DNA of 64,000 nt. It comes from Thalassospira mesophila. Its GTDB lineage: Bacteria; Pseudomonadota; Alphaproteobacteria; Rhodospirillales; Thalassospiraceae. Below the pieces are notes generated by a model, which was not told the origin of the DNA, did no database searches, and was given only the letters and a program-made list of their open reading frames with translations. Of this stretch, positions 25,292 through 33,437 are shown one piece after another. Numbering within the stretch: position 1 is the first letter of the stretch; each line of letters starts with the position of its first letter. A program made the translations under genes and the position numbers. The stretch lies in the NCBI RefSeq assembly GCF_002115755.1, contig NZ_JFKA01000001.1:310001-374000 (forward strand), in the 5' to 3' direction.

Positions 25292-26562
25292 AATATTTCT
25301 TTCCTGCATTGGAAAAGGAGTATCGCCATAGAGCTTGAAACGAAAATTTCTACAGTTAATGTTGTAAACGCTGCCCCCTGGACGCCGTAATAGTAAATTG
25401 ATGGTGTTATTGATATTAAGCTTAACATTCCAGCACAGGCGAGAATTTTATTAAACGTCTTATCCATTGCGTTTGGCAACATAATTTGCACGCCTAGAAT
25501 ATTTGAAATCATAATTACTGAAGGTAACGGTGAAAGCCATCGTAAAATTGATGCTGCTGTATCAAAACCATTCCCGCCCATAATTAAGGCAATTTTATCT
25601 GAGAAAATAAATAGAAAAATACTTATGCAAATGGAAATAAATAGCAAAACCGTACCCGAGTACTTGATCAAATGAAGCGCTGATTTCCGATCATGTTTAA
25701 AAAGGTAGCTTAGTCTCGGAAAGATGGCTTGTGAAATCGATGCGAGTAAAGATTGTGCGGCATTTCGCACTTTGTCAGCAAGTACATACTGTCCGACTGC
25801 TGTCGCGTTTGTCATCACTCCAATAATAGTTGGTGTCAAGGTTGTGTATAAGATAATGAATATCCGCGATAAAAAAATTGCTCCGCTTTCCTTGAATTCG
25901 GCCTTTATTTCATAAATTCTGGGCCGCCGCCAAATTACCAAATTATTTTTTTTGATCCAAAAAATTGATATGATTCCACCTATTAACATTGGAATTGCGT
26001 TAGCTGCTATCACTCTTGGTCCATGATTTGGTTGTGTTACGAAGATAAAAATTAATGGGATTGTGAACGTGCGAATACAGATTTGGGTTAATGCCAGTTC
26101 TCGCATGCGTTCTAGCCCGGAAAAAAACCAAACTGGGAACAATATTCCTGCAATAACCATTATTCCGCCGTAGAAAGCGTAAGGTCTAAATGGTGTAAAA
26201 TAATTAATGGTTTCGGTGGAAACGAGAATTACTGCAATCGCCAGTACACTGAGTAACCATTGAACAGTCCAGCCGGCGATAAAAGTGCGAGAATAAAATT
26301 TTCGGCTTTCTCGTTGGCTTGAGATTTTTCGTACGCCACTCCATAAAAATCCAAAATTAGTAAGAGTAATGAAGTATCCTATAATTACTTGTGCCCATGC
26401 AACTTTTCCCCACTCCACAGGTCCCAAGGTCCTCGTTAAGTATGGTATTGTAATTAACGGAAAAATATAACTTACGGCTTGCACCAATGTCAGTGCGCCA
26501 GCATTTTGAATTAAACGTGAATGTATTAGACGGTTCAGTATTTTTTTTTGTCGAGCTAACAC
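25273..26562 (-). CDS. wzx: Wzx-type oligosaccharide flippase
   Basis: A 429-residue MATE/MOP superfamily protein with about 12 membrane helices. The N-terminus IQNAGALTLVQAVSYIFPLI (then TIPYLTRTLGPVEWG) is the standard Wzx opening. It flips undecaprenyl-linked repeat units to the periplasm for polymerisation. The apparent start is GTG at 26562 with no strong ribosome binding site. Codons 6-8 lie within a run of nine A residues on the coding strand (26549-26541), a potential slippage site. It sits 82 bases after the priming transferase gene. Confidence 0.93.
   Translation of the reverse strand: MLARQKKILNRLIHSRLIQNAGALTLVQAVSYIFPLITIPYLTRTLGPVEWGKVAWAQVIIGYFITLTNFGFLWSGVRKISSQRESRKFYSRTFIAGWTVQWLLSVLAIAVILVSTETINYFTPFRPYAFYGGIMVIAGILFPVWFFSGLERMRELALTQICIRTFTIPLIFIFVTQPNHGPRVIAANAIPMLIGGIISIFWIKKNNLVIWRRPRIYEIKAEFKESGAIFLSRIFIILYTTLTPTIIGVMTNATAVGQYVLADKVRNAAQSLLASISQAIFPRLSYLFKHDRKSALHLIKYSGTVLLFISICISIFLFIFSDKIALIMGGNGFDTAASILRWLSPLPSVIMISNILGVQIMLPNAMDKTFNKILACAGMLSLISITPSIYYYGVQGAAFTTLTVEIFVSSSMAILLFQCRKEILCTQTG
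26541..26549 (-). repeat. Homopolymer A9 at the 5' end of wzx
   Basis: Nine T on the plus strand (nine A in the coding strand) fall within the first ten codons of the flippase. A one-base change would shift the frame of an essential Wzx step. Whether the number varies cannot be seen from one sequence. Confidence 0.6.
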
Positions 26563-26644
26563 AGCGGTAAATTATCTCTATTTTTGAAGTTCAATAATAC
26601 AAGGTGTTTTTTTAATATCACTTGTCTGTGAGTTAAATAGTAAT

Positions 26645-28033
26645 CTAATACGCATTCCGATGAACAAACCCGTTCACCAAGGTCATAAACATTATCCGGA
26701 TATCCAGCCACGGGGACCAGTTCTGGATGTAATACATATCGTGCAGCACGCGCTGGCGCATTTTTTCGTCGGTGTCGGTTTCGCCGCGCCAGCCATTGAT
26801 TTGCGCCCAGCCGGTGATGCCGGGTTTTACACGGTGGCGGGCGAAATAGCCGTCGATGCGGGTGCGGTAAAGTTCGTTGTGGGCCATGGCGTGGGGGCGG
26901 GGGCCGACCAGTGACATATCGCCGCGCAGCACGTTAAACAGTTGCGGCAATTCGTCCAGGCTGGTTTTACGCAGGAACGCGCCCAGTGGGGTAATGCGCG
27001 GGTCGTTGCGCCGGGCCTGTTGTACTTTTTCCGGTGTGTCCGTCATTTTATCCACATACATGGAACGAAACTTCATTACCCGGATTGTCTCGCCATTAAA
27101 GCCGTGACGCAACTGCTCAAACAGGATCGGCCCCCGGCTGGTGAGTTTTATCGCAAGGGCGACCGCCAGCATGACCGGCGAGAGCAGGATCAGTGCAACC
27201 GCGCCCAATGCAATGTCTTCCAGCCGCTTAACCCACCAGCCGCGCTCACCAAACGGGCGCATGGCACGGCGCAAAAACGGCAAGCCGGCCAAAATCACCC
27301 ATTCGCTGGCAACATCGCCGGCCTGGCCTTCATTGAGGTCCGAAATCTCGACCAGATCGGATGAAATCGCCCCCACATCATCGAGAATATCGGCGTAGCG
27401 TATTTTGTCGCTGGAGCTTACCGCCATCACCACAATGTCGGGCTGGGCCGCGCGCATTTCCCACATGGCATCGCGCAGGCTGTCTGCTGCGTGGTCGCCG
27501 GGGACAATTTTGCAATTATGGACAATGGCAAAGCGGTGGCTTTCGGCGCGTGCGCGCAATTGGGAAATTACCAGCGGTTCTGGCGCACTTGATATAAGGG
27601 CGATACGGGGCCGAAAATGCCCGGCAATACCCTTGTGGCGTAACCAGACAAAAACCACGATCCGCAACACAAGCAAAAGTGCAGTCCCGGTAATCAGAGA
27701 ATAGGCCGTCCATAATCGGGAGAAATCTTCGGAGACTTTGGCGAAATAGGCAAAAACCAGCAACAGGGCATAGGTGCCCAATTGTGCGCTCAGCAACCGA
27801 AACAGCCCGATCTGCATGGTTTCCGGATTAAGGGTTTTATAGCCCCGGATCAGTACCATCAACATAAGATAAAGCAGCGGCGCGGCGAAGGTTGGCATTA
27901 AAAAGCCGTCAGGCGGGAAAAAGGCATCAAAACGCAACAGGGAAGCAATCATGGCGCCCAGCAGCAGGACGACAACATCGCCCAGTGCAAAAAGGTCGCG
28001 TAAAATTGCCTGATTTCTGCTGTGTGTTAACAC
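26645..28033 (-). CDS. Undecaprenyl-phosphate sugar-1-phosphate transferase (WcaJ/ExoY family priming enzyme)
   Basis: A 462-residue polyisoprenyl-phosphate hexose-1-phosphate transferase. Four N-terminal helices (about 15-110) and a CoA-binding-like domain lead to TM5 (about 270-292). The catalytic C-terminal domain has RGPILFEQLRHGFNGE, KFRSMYVD, RKTSLDELPQLFNVL and GDMSLVGPRP, then KPGITGWAQINGWRGETD. It starts EPS synthesis by loading a hexose-1-phosphate, often glucose, onto the carrier lipid. The start is GTG at 28033 with AAGGGGGTG upstream. It is the first gene of the ten-gene minus-strand operon. The gene has normal composition, unlike the AT-rich cassette it precedes. Confidence 0.93.
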   Translation of the reverse strand: MLTHSRNQAILRDLFALGDVVVLLLGAMIASLLRFDAFFPPDGFLMPTFAAPLLYLMLMVLIRGYKTLNPETMQIGLFRLLSAQLGTYALLLVFAYFAKVSEDFSRLWTAYSLITGTALLLVLRIVVFVWLRHKGIAGHFRPRIALISSAPEPLVISQLRARAESHRFAIVHNCKIVPGDHAADSLRDAMWEMRAAQPDIVVMAVSSSDKIRYADILDDVGAISSDLVEISDLNEGQAGDVASEWVILAGLPFLRRAMRPFGERGWWVKRLEDIALGAVALILLSPVMLAVALAIKLTSRGPILFEQLRHGFNGETIRVMKFRSMYVDKMTDTPEKVQQARRNDPRITPLGAFLRKTSLDELPQLFNVLRGDMSLVGPRPHAMAHNELYRTRIDGYFARHRVKPGITGWAQINGWRGETDTDEKMRQRVLHDMYYIQNWSPWLDIRIMFMTLVNGFVHRNAY

Positions 28034-28454
28034 CCAGCACCCCCTTGTGTATGGCAGCTCCCTTTTAAAGGGAGGCAGATCCTTCTATGTCCCACTATAC
28101 GATCGGCATTTAATTTAGGCTATAGAATGCGTTGTATGGCTTTGCCCGGCGTCCCGTATACTGGGCGGATGTATAGACCCTCTTAACTCCCTGCCTAGCA
28201 AGCTGCCATCAGAAAAGGAACTGTCCAAAGGGATAGCGCGGGAAGATTTCGGATTTTTCAAACCGGGAAAAGAGAGGGTATCTTTCAGAGAATTTTATTT
28301 AAACTATTGAAATATAATTGTTTATAGAGGATTCATGCGGTTTGCGCCTGCACGTTGCAACAGAACTTTTTAATATTAAAATTTCGCGAGAAAGCGGATT
28401 TTTCAATGCCGGGGCAGGCTTATACTTTTTTGCAGTATTTGAGAGTGCGGCTGA
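28034..28454. other. 421-base regulatory region upstream of the EPS operon
   Basis: No gene was seen between the priming transferase and the VanZ-like gene. It should contain the promoter of the EPS operon on the minus strand; TATAGT at 28101-28096 is a possible -10 without a convincing -35. It is AT-rich at 28280-28390. A near-perfect palindrome lies at 28058-28074. Confidence 0.5.
28058..28074. promoter_or_regulatory. Palindrome just upstream of the priming transferase start
   Basis: CTCCCTTTTAAAGGGAG is an eight-base-arm palindrome around one central base, 24 bases before the GTG start. GGCAG / GGCAG flanks it on each side in direct orientation. It may be an operator or an RNA fold that occludes the ribosome binding site. 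Confidence 0.4.
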
Positions 28455-28940
28455 TTATGCCCTGCGAAGGCATATCGCGATAATCACACCAACAGCCACA
28501 CCGCTTAAACTTGCACTCATATCGGCAAGCGAAGCAATCCGGCCATTGCCAAAATGCGCCTGCATCAGTTCTAACCCCGGCGCGCCAAGGGCGACAATGA
28601 TGACGAAAAAAACGCTGATCAACCGGCGGCCACAAACCATAATCGGCCAGAATGCCATGGCGGCAAAAACGCTGACATGCACGACTTTATCAAGATTATG
28701 CCGATCCGTAACGGCAAAGCGGCGTTCAACCCCGGCATAGCCAATTGCCACCAGCCCCAAAACCCATAACAGCAACAACAGCACCCGATAGCGATAAAGC
28801 CAGGCTTTAAGCGTGGTCATAAAGCCTGCCGACTGTTGTGTGCTTGTGTTGTGATGGGGCGGCGAAAAGGCGGTGTCATCCATTTCCATACCCGTGCCGT
28901 TCTGGACATCGCGCGACGTTTGCGCCGTTTGTTCGGGCAT
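28455..28940 (-). CDS. VanZ-like membrane protein
   Basis: A 161-residue protein. After a hydrophilic N-terminus of about 45 residues, four helices follow (about 56-74, 90-108, 112-130, 140-158). HNLDKVVHVSVFAAMAFWP matches the VanZ-family D-K-x-x-H-x-x-x-F/Y motif, and GRIASLADMSASLSGVAVG matches its C-terminal helix. Such proteins are often found near EPS genes; their function is not known with certainty. Start at the ATG at 28940 because GGAG lies six bases upstream; a longer frame to 29054 runs toward hutC and lacks a ribosome site. Confidence 0.78.
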   Translation of the reverse strand: MPEQTAQTSRDVQNGTGMEMDDTAFSPPHHNTSTQQSAGFMTTLKAWLYRYRVLLLLLWVLGLVAIGYAGVERRFAVTDRHNLDKVVHVSVFAAMAFWPIMVCGRRLISVFFVIIVALGAPGLELMQAHFGNGRIASLADMSASLSGVAVGVIIAICLRRA

Positions 28941-29076
28941 GAAGGCTCCGTATTTTGGTGAAACCCGGTATCGAATGCCCGGGTTGTTGCGGGGCAAGGC
29001 CGTTTTCAGGCTGAAATAGCAATACATCAGGCCTGATGTTGCTTCAACCGTCATTGAGTGGCTCTAAATGCGTTCG

Positions 29077-29892
29077 CTATCCGTCGCTGGGATGCTGTGG
29101 CGCAAAATGGCCGCCAAGTTGATAGCTTTCGCCCGGATGGGTAAATTTTGCCACCGTAATCGGGGTGCCGTGAAACCACGTGCGACGGTGCAGTACCAGG
29201 CACGGTGCGCCATAAGCAATGTCGAGCAATTTGGCGGTTTTGTTATCCGCAGCAATCGCTTCAATCAAATGCCGGGCATCTGAATAAGGCGCATTGGCCA
29301 GCAGCCACGCCGCTGCTGTAATATCCTTGAAATCCTGCCGGGCAAAGTTCGGGGCGGCCGCCAGGTTCACCCAGCGATCCTCGATCTGGACGGGAATGTC
29401 TTCTTCACGGTGCAGGCAGACGAAATGGCATAGCGGTACCCCCGGTGTCAGGCCAAACCGGGTGGCGAGCGTCGCATCGGCAGCAACGGTGTTATAGGTG
29501 ATAATGTCGCTGTCATGCCGGTGGCCCCTGGCACGAATATCGCGGTCAATGGCGCGGATTTCCAATATCGGCGATTGTCCCTTGCGATCGGCAACATAGG
29601 TGCCGGCCCCCCGGGTGCGGGTTAAAACCCCTTCGGCCACCAGTTCGCGCAAGGCGCGGTTGACCGTCATGCGCGAGGCCTGAAACACCCGCACCAGTTC
29701 CATTTCGGTTGGAATTTGCTGCCCGGAAACCCAATGCCCGGAAATGACATTACGCGCCAGCACCCGTTTGATCTGGTCATAAAGCGGGCCATTGCCATCA
29801 AGCACCAAATGGGCGTTTGGCAGGACGGGGATCGAGGGCTGGTCTTGGGTCAAGGAAGGCGCGCCTTTTGCCGGGGTTTCGTTTCGCATCAT
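29077..29892 (-). CDS. hutC: Histidine-utilisation repressor HutC (GntR/HutC family)
   Basis: A 271-residue regulator with an N-terminal winged helix-turn-helix (LYDQIKRVLARNVISGHW ... GQQIPTEMELVRVFQASRMT, then VNRALRELVAEGVLTRTRGAGTYV). A C-terminal UTRA ligand domain follows (about 115-265), expected to bind urocanate. It diverges from hutUHI. Palindromes matching TGTATATACA sit in the shared intergenic region, supporting autoregulation plus hut control. Start placed at the ATG at 29892 (tandem ATG ATG after GGGCAGG); upstream in-frame starts to 29922 are possible. Product release by urocanate is family knowledge. Confidence 0.9.
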   Translation of the reverse strand: MMRNETPAKGAPSLTQDQPSIPVLPNAHLVLDGNGPLYDQIKRVLARNVISGHWVSGQQIPTEMELVRVFQASRMTVNRALRELVAEGVLTRTRGAGTYVADRKGQSPILEIRAIDRDIRARGHRHDSDIITYNTVAADATLATRFGLTPGVPLCHFVCLHREEDIPVQIEDRWVNLAAAPNFARQDFKDITAAAWLLANAPYSDARHLIEAIAADNKTAKLLDIAYGAPCLVLHRRTWFHGTPITVAKFTHPGESYQLGGHFAPQHPSDG

Positions 29893-29939
29893 CGTTAAAC
29901 CTGCCCTGTAATCAAGCATCAAAGCAGGGTGTGGCTAAA

Positions 29940-29949
29940 TGTATAGATG
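29940..29949. promoter_or_regulatory. Possible HutC site near hutC
   Basis: TGTATAGATG resembles the left half of TGTATATACA and lies 48 bases before the hutC start. The match is partial (7 of 10), so this is a weak candidate for autoregulation. Confidence 0.4.
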
Positions 29950-30068
29950 TTTAACCACATTCGCACTGGCAAATATTGGGCGGTATTGCACTGATTTGGC
30001 CGGAAACAGGCGGTTTTTTCCGCATTCAGGTTTTCCTTGCCAAAAACCTCAAAGCGGATTTATAAATT

Positions 30069-30078
30069 TGTATATACA
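30069..30078. promoter_or_regulatory. HutC operator upstream of hutU
   Basis: A perfect palindrome TGTATATACA, in the context TTTGTATATACATA, lies 23 bases before the hutU ATG. It agrees with known HutC operators in pseudomonads (TTGTATATACAA-type). Its position would block transcription or early elongation of hutU. Confidence 0.8.
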
Positions 30079-30100
30079 TATTGCTTCAGGGAGAGGGTGA

Positions 30101-31774
30101 ATGCCCCAGCAGAACCGATTAGCCAATGACCGGATCATTCGCGCCCCGCGCGGCAGCGAGATTTCATGCAAAAACTGGTTGTCCGAAGCCGCCCTGCGTA
30201 TGTTGCGCAATAATCTGGACCCTGACGTGGCCGAAAAGCCCGAGGAACTGGTAGTTTATGGCGGCATTGGCCGTGCCGCGCGCAATTGGGACTGTTTTGA
30301 TGCCATTGAACGCAGCCTGAAGGCGCTTGAGGCCGATCAGACCTTGCTGATCCAGTCGGGCAAGCCGGTGGGGGTGTTTCAAACCCATGAAAATGCCCCG
30401 CGTGTGCTGATTGCCAATTCAAATCTGGTGCCGCACTGGGCGACCTGGGAACATTTTAACGAACTCGATCGCAAGGGCCTGATGATGTATGGCCAGATGA
30501 CGGCGGGCTCGTGGATCTATATTGGCAGTCAGGGCATTGTCCAGGGCACTTATGAAACATTCGTCGAAATGGGGCGGCAGTCCTATGGCGGCAGCCTGAA
30601 AGGCAAATGGATTCTTACCGGCGGCCTTGGCGGTATGGGCGGGGCCCAGCCTTTGGCTGCGACCATGGCCGGGGCCTCGATGATTGCGGTGGAATGCCGC
30701 GCCTCGCGGATCGATTTTCGCCTGCGCACTGGCTATGTCGACACCCGTGCTGACAGCATTGATGAAGCGCTTGCGATTGTGGAAAAGGCCCACGGTGAGG
30801 GCCGGGCTGTGTCGGTTGGCTTGCTGGGCAATGCAGCCGAGATTTACCCCGAAATGGTCCGTCGCGGCATTCGTCCCGATGCGGTAACCGACCAGACCAG
30901 CGCCCATGACCCGCTTAATGGCTATTTGCCAGCGGGCTGGGGCCTTGATCAATGGGACGCCAAACGCGAAACAGACCCGGAAGCGGTTATGGCAGCGGCA
31001 AAACAATCGATGGCAGAGCAGGTGAAAGCGATGCTGGATTTTGCCGATATGGGTATTCCCACCTTTGATTACGGCAATAACATTCGCCAGATGGCGAAAG
31101 AAGCGGGTGTTGATAACGCGTTTGATTTCCCCGGGTTTGTTCCGGCCTATATCCGCCCGCTATTTTGCCGGGGCATTGGCCCGTTTCGCTGGGTGGCGTT
31201 GTCGGGTGACCCGGAAGATATTTATAAAACCGATGCCAAGGTGAAGGAAATTATCGCGGATGACCCCAACCTGCATAACTGGCTCGACATGGCGCGCGAA
31301 CGCATTTCGTTTCAGGGGCTTCCCGCCCGTATTTGCTGGGTCGGCTTGGGCTTGCGCCATAAACTGGGGCTGGCCTTTAACGAAATGGTCCGCACCGGTG
31401 AGCTGAAGGCACCGATTGTGATTGGCCGCGATCATTTGGATAGTGGATCTGTCGCCTCGCCCAACCGCGAAACCGAGGCGATGAAAGATGGCTCCGATGC
31501 TGTGTCGGACTGGCCGTTGTTAAATGCCATGCTGAATACCGCAGGCGGGGCAACATGGGTTTCGTTGCATCATGGCGGCGGTGTTGGCATGGGGTTTTCC
31601 CAACATGCCGGGGTGGTCATTGTCGCCGATGGCAGTGATGAAGCTGCTGCCCGCCTGAACCGTGTTTTATGGAATGACCCGGCAACCGGTGTGATGCGTC
31701 ATGCCGATGCTAGGTACGATAGTGCAATTGACTGTGCCCGCGAACAGGGCCTTAACCTGCCGATGGTGAAATAA
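30101..31774 (+). CDS. hutU: Urocanate hydratase
   Basis: A 557-residue NAD+-dependent enzyme turning urocanate into 4-imidazolone-5-propionate, the second step of histidine breakdown. Family marks are [17 protein letters not shown] (about 47-63), [18 protein letters not shown] (NAD-binding loop, about 176-193) and the active-site cysteine in [13 protein letters not shown]. The ending [16 protein letters not shown] (about 489-504) is also typical. Length equals the family norm. GGGAGAGGG precedes the ATG. It is the first gene of the hutUHI run and starts two bases from hutH. Confidence 0.97.
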   Translation: MPQQNRLANDRIIRAPRGSEISCKNWLSEAALRMLRNNLDPDVAEKPEELVVYGGIGRAARNWDCFDAIERSLKALEADQTLLIQSGKPVGVFQTHENAPRVLIANSNLVPHWATWEHFNELDRKGLMMYGQMTAGSWIYIGSQGIVQGTYETFVEMGRQSYGGSLKGKWILTGGLGGMGGAQPLAATMAGASMIAVECRASRIDFRLRTGYVDTRADSIDEALAIVEKAHGEGRAVSVGLLGNAAEIYPEMVRRGIRPDAVTDQTSAHDPLNGYLPAGWGLDQWDAKRETDPEAVMAAAKQSMAEQVKAMLDFADMGIPTFDYGNNIRQMAKEAGVDNAFDFPGFVPAYIRPLFCRGIGPFRWVALSGDPEDIYKTDAKVKEIIADDPNLHNWLDMARERISFQGLPARICWVGLGLRHKLGLAFNEMVRTGELKAPIVIGRDHLDSGSVASPNRETEAMKDGSDAVSDWPLLNAMLNTAGGATWVSLHHGGGVGMGFSQHAGVVIVADGSDEAAARLNRVLWNDPATGVMRHADARYDSAIDCAREQGLNLPMVK

Positions 31775-31776
31775 TC

Positions 31777-33306
31777 ATGGAAATGATCAAACTTGTTCCC
31801 GGTGAGCTGACTTTGGCGCAATTGCGCAAAATCGCCGCTGGCAATGTGCAAATTGGCATCGACGATGCCTGTCGCGACCGCGTTTTGGTGGCGGCCAATA
31901 CGGTGGAAGACGTCTTGAAACGTGGCGAAAGCGTTTATGGCATCAATACCGGCTTTGGTCTGATGGCAAAAACCCGGATTGATACCGAAAGCCTGCGCGA
32001 TTTGCAGCGTAATCTGGTGTTATCGCATTGTGCGGGCACGGGGGATCCGCTGTCTGATGCGGTGGTGCGGATGATATTGGCGTTAAAGGTCACAAGCCTT
32101 GCCGCCGGGCATTCCGGGGTGCGGCCGGTTGTGATTGATACGTTAATTGCGATGTTTAATTATGGCATTTACCCGCTGATTCCGGCCAAGGGGTCGGTCG
32201 GGGCATCGGGCGATCTGGCACCGCTGGCGCATATGAGCCTGGCGTTGATTGGCGAGGCCGAGGCCCGCCACGAAGGCCAGGTAATTTCCGCCATCGATGG
32301 CCTGGCCAAAGCCGGGGTTGATGCCGTGGTGCTGGCCCCGAAGGAAGGTTTGGCCTTGTTAAACGGCACGCAGGTTTCAACCGCGCTGACCCTGTTTGGC
32401 CTGTTTGCGATTGAGGATAATTTTGCATCTGCTGTTTTGGCCGGTTCGGTCTCGGTTGATGCGGCGAAGGGCAGCGATACCCCGTTTGATGCCCGCATTC
32501 ATAAACTGCGCCGTCAGCCCGGACAAATTGCCGTGGCGGCCAAATACCGCGAATTACTGGCTGATTCCGAAATTCGCCGGTCTCATGTTGATTGCGACCG
32601 GGTGCAGGACCCTTATTCATTGCGCTGCCAGCCCCAGGTGATGGGGGCGTGTCTGGACCAGATCAACCATGCTGCCGCTATTTTGGAACGCGAAGCCAAT
32701 GCGGTGACGGATAACCCGCTGATTTTCCCCGACGAGGGTGATATTTTGTCGGGCGGGAATTTTCATGCCGAACCGGTTGCCTTTGCGGCCGATATTCTGG
32801 CGATTGCCGCAGCAGAAATTGGCGCAATTTCCGAACGGCGCATTGCCCTGCTGATTGATCCGGCGATGGTCGATTTGCCTGCTTTTCTGGTCCATAATGG
32901 CGGTTTAAATTCCGGTTTCATGATCGCGCAGGTGACGGCGGCGGCGCTGGCATCGGAAAACAAAACCCTGGCGCATCCGGCATCGATTGACAGTCTGCCA
33001 ACATCGGCCAATCAGGAAGACCATGTTTCAATGGCAACCTTTGCTGGCCGTCGTCTGGCCGATATTGCCGATAATGTGAATGGCATTGTCGCGATTGAAA
33101 TGCTGGCTGCCTGCCAGGCGATAGAGTTTCGCCGCCCGATGACATCAAGCGATACGTTGGAAAAAGTCATTGCATCGGTGCGCGCGGTGGCCGCGTTTTA
33201 TGACAAGGACCGCTATTTCGCCCCCGATATTGCAGCGGTAAAGGCGCTTTTGAAGTCAGCCGCCATTCATGGCTATGTCGATGATTTGCTGCCCAGTTTC
33301 GCCTGA
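31777..33306 (+). CDS. hutH: Histidine ammonia-lyase
   Basis: A 509-residue lyase that deaminates L-histidine to urocanate. The Ala143-Ser144-Gly145 tripeptide in KGSVGASGDLAPL cyclises to the MIO electrophile. YGINTGFG (about 54-61), with its catalytic Tyr, and NGTQVSTAL are also present. SANQEDHVSM near residue 410 is the conserved C-terminal active-site loop. It starts two bases after hutU, so translation is coupled. With HutU and HutI it converts histidine to formiminoglutamate. The initiation codon at 31777 is followed by a second ATG at 31783, a minor alternative. Confidence 0.97.
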   Translation: MEMIKLVPGELTLAQLRKIAAGNVQIGIDDACRDRVLVAANTVEDVLKRGESVYGINTGFGLMAKTRIDTESLRDLQRNLVLSHCAGTGDPLSDAVVRMILALKVTSLAAGHSGVRPVVIDTLIAMFNYGIYPLIPAKGSVGASGDLAPLAHMSLALIGEAEARHEGQVISAIDGLAKAGVDAVVLAPKEGLALLNGTQVSTALTLFGLFAIEDNFASAVLAGSVSVDAAKGSDTPFDARIHKLRRQPGQIAVAAKYRELLADSEIRRSHVDCDRVQDPYSLRCQPQVMGACLDQINHAAAILEREANAVTDNPLIFPDEGDILSGGNFHAEPVAFAADILAIAAAEIGAISERRIALLIDPAMVDLPAFLVHNGGLNSGFMIAQVTAAALASENKTLAHPASIDSLPTSANQEDHVSMATFAGRRLADIADNVNGIVAIEMLAACQAIEFRRPMTSSDTLEKVIASVRAVAAFYDKDRYFAPDIAAVKALLKSAAIHGYVDDLLPSFA

Positions 33307-33315
33307 TATGTTTCG

Positions 33316-33348
33316 CATCCCCGCTATGTATTTAACATATCGGGGATG
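33316..33348. other. Strong hairpin between hutH and hutI
   Basis: Arms CATCCCCGCTATGT and ACATATCGGGGATG pair over 14 positions with one mismatch and an ATTTA loop, nine bases after the hutH stop. No T-run follows. It is likely a processing or stability element, or a Rho-linked attenuator. A HutC-like palindrome follows at 33391, so hutI may have its own promoter. Confidence 0.7.
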
Positions 33349-33390
33349 GCGCACCGTCCTTGACGCCAGCAGGTGAAGGGTGCATTTAAT

Positions 33391-33400
33391 TGTCTATACA
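33391..33400. promoter_or_regulatory. HutC-like site upstream of hutI
   Basis: TGTCTATACA differs from the palindrome TGTATATACA by one base. It lies 37 bases before the chosen hutI start and after the hutH-hutI hairpin. This suggests a separately repressed hutI promoter. Confidence 0.6.
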
Positions 33401-33437
33401 TAAAAATCAGCCGCAACCGCAAAACAGGGACAGCATC

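Larger units (their letters stand above)
17417..26562 (-). other. AT-rich glycan cassette (probable horizontally acquired block)
   Basis: From wecB to wzx the base composition drops sharply. A sample 60-base line at 20221 has 14 G or C, against 39 of 60 at 30661 in hutU. The flanking manC and priming-transferase genes have ordinary composition. The genes are packed with 0-45-base gaps or short overlaps. This is the pattern of a variable serotype cassette exchanged between conserved flanks. Confidence 0.8.

Noticed and set aside
28318-28740. A plus-strand open frame opposite the VanZ-like gene
   Set aside because: It overlaps the VanZ-like gene for most of its length; its translation shows no domain and the minus-strand gene has clear helices and a family motif.
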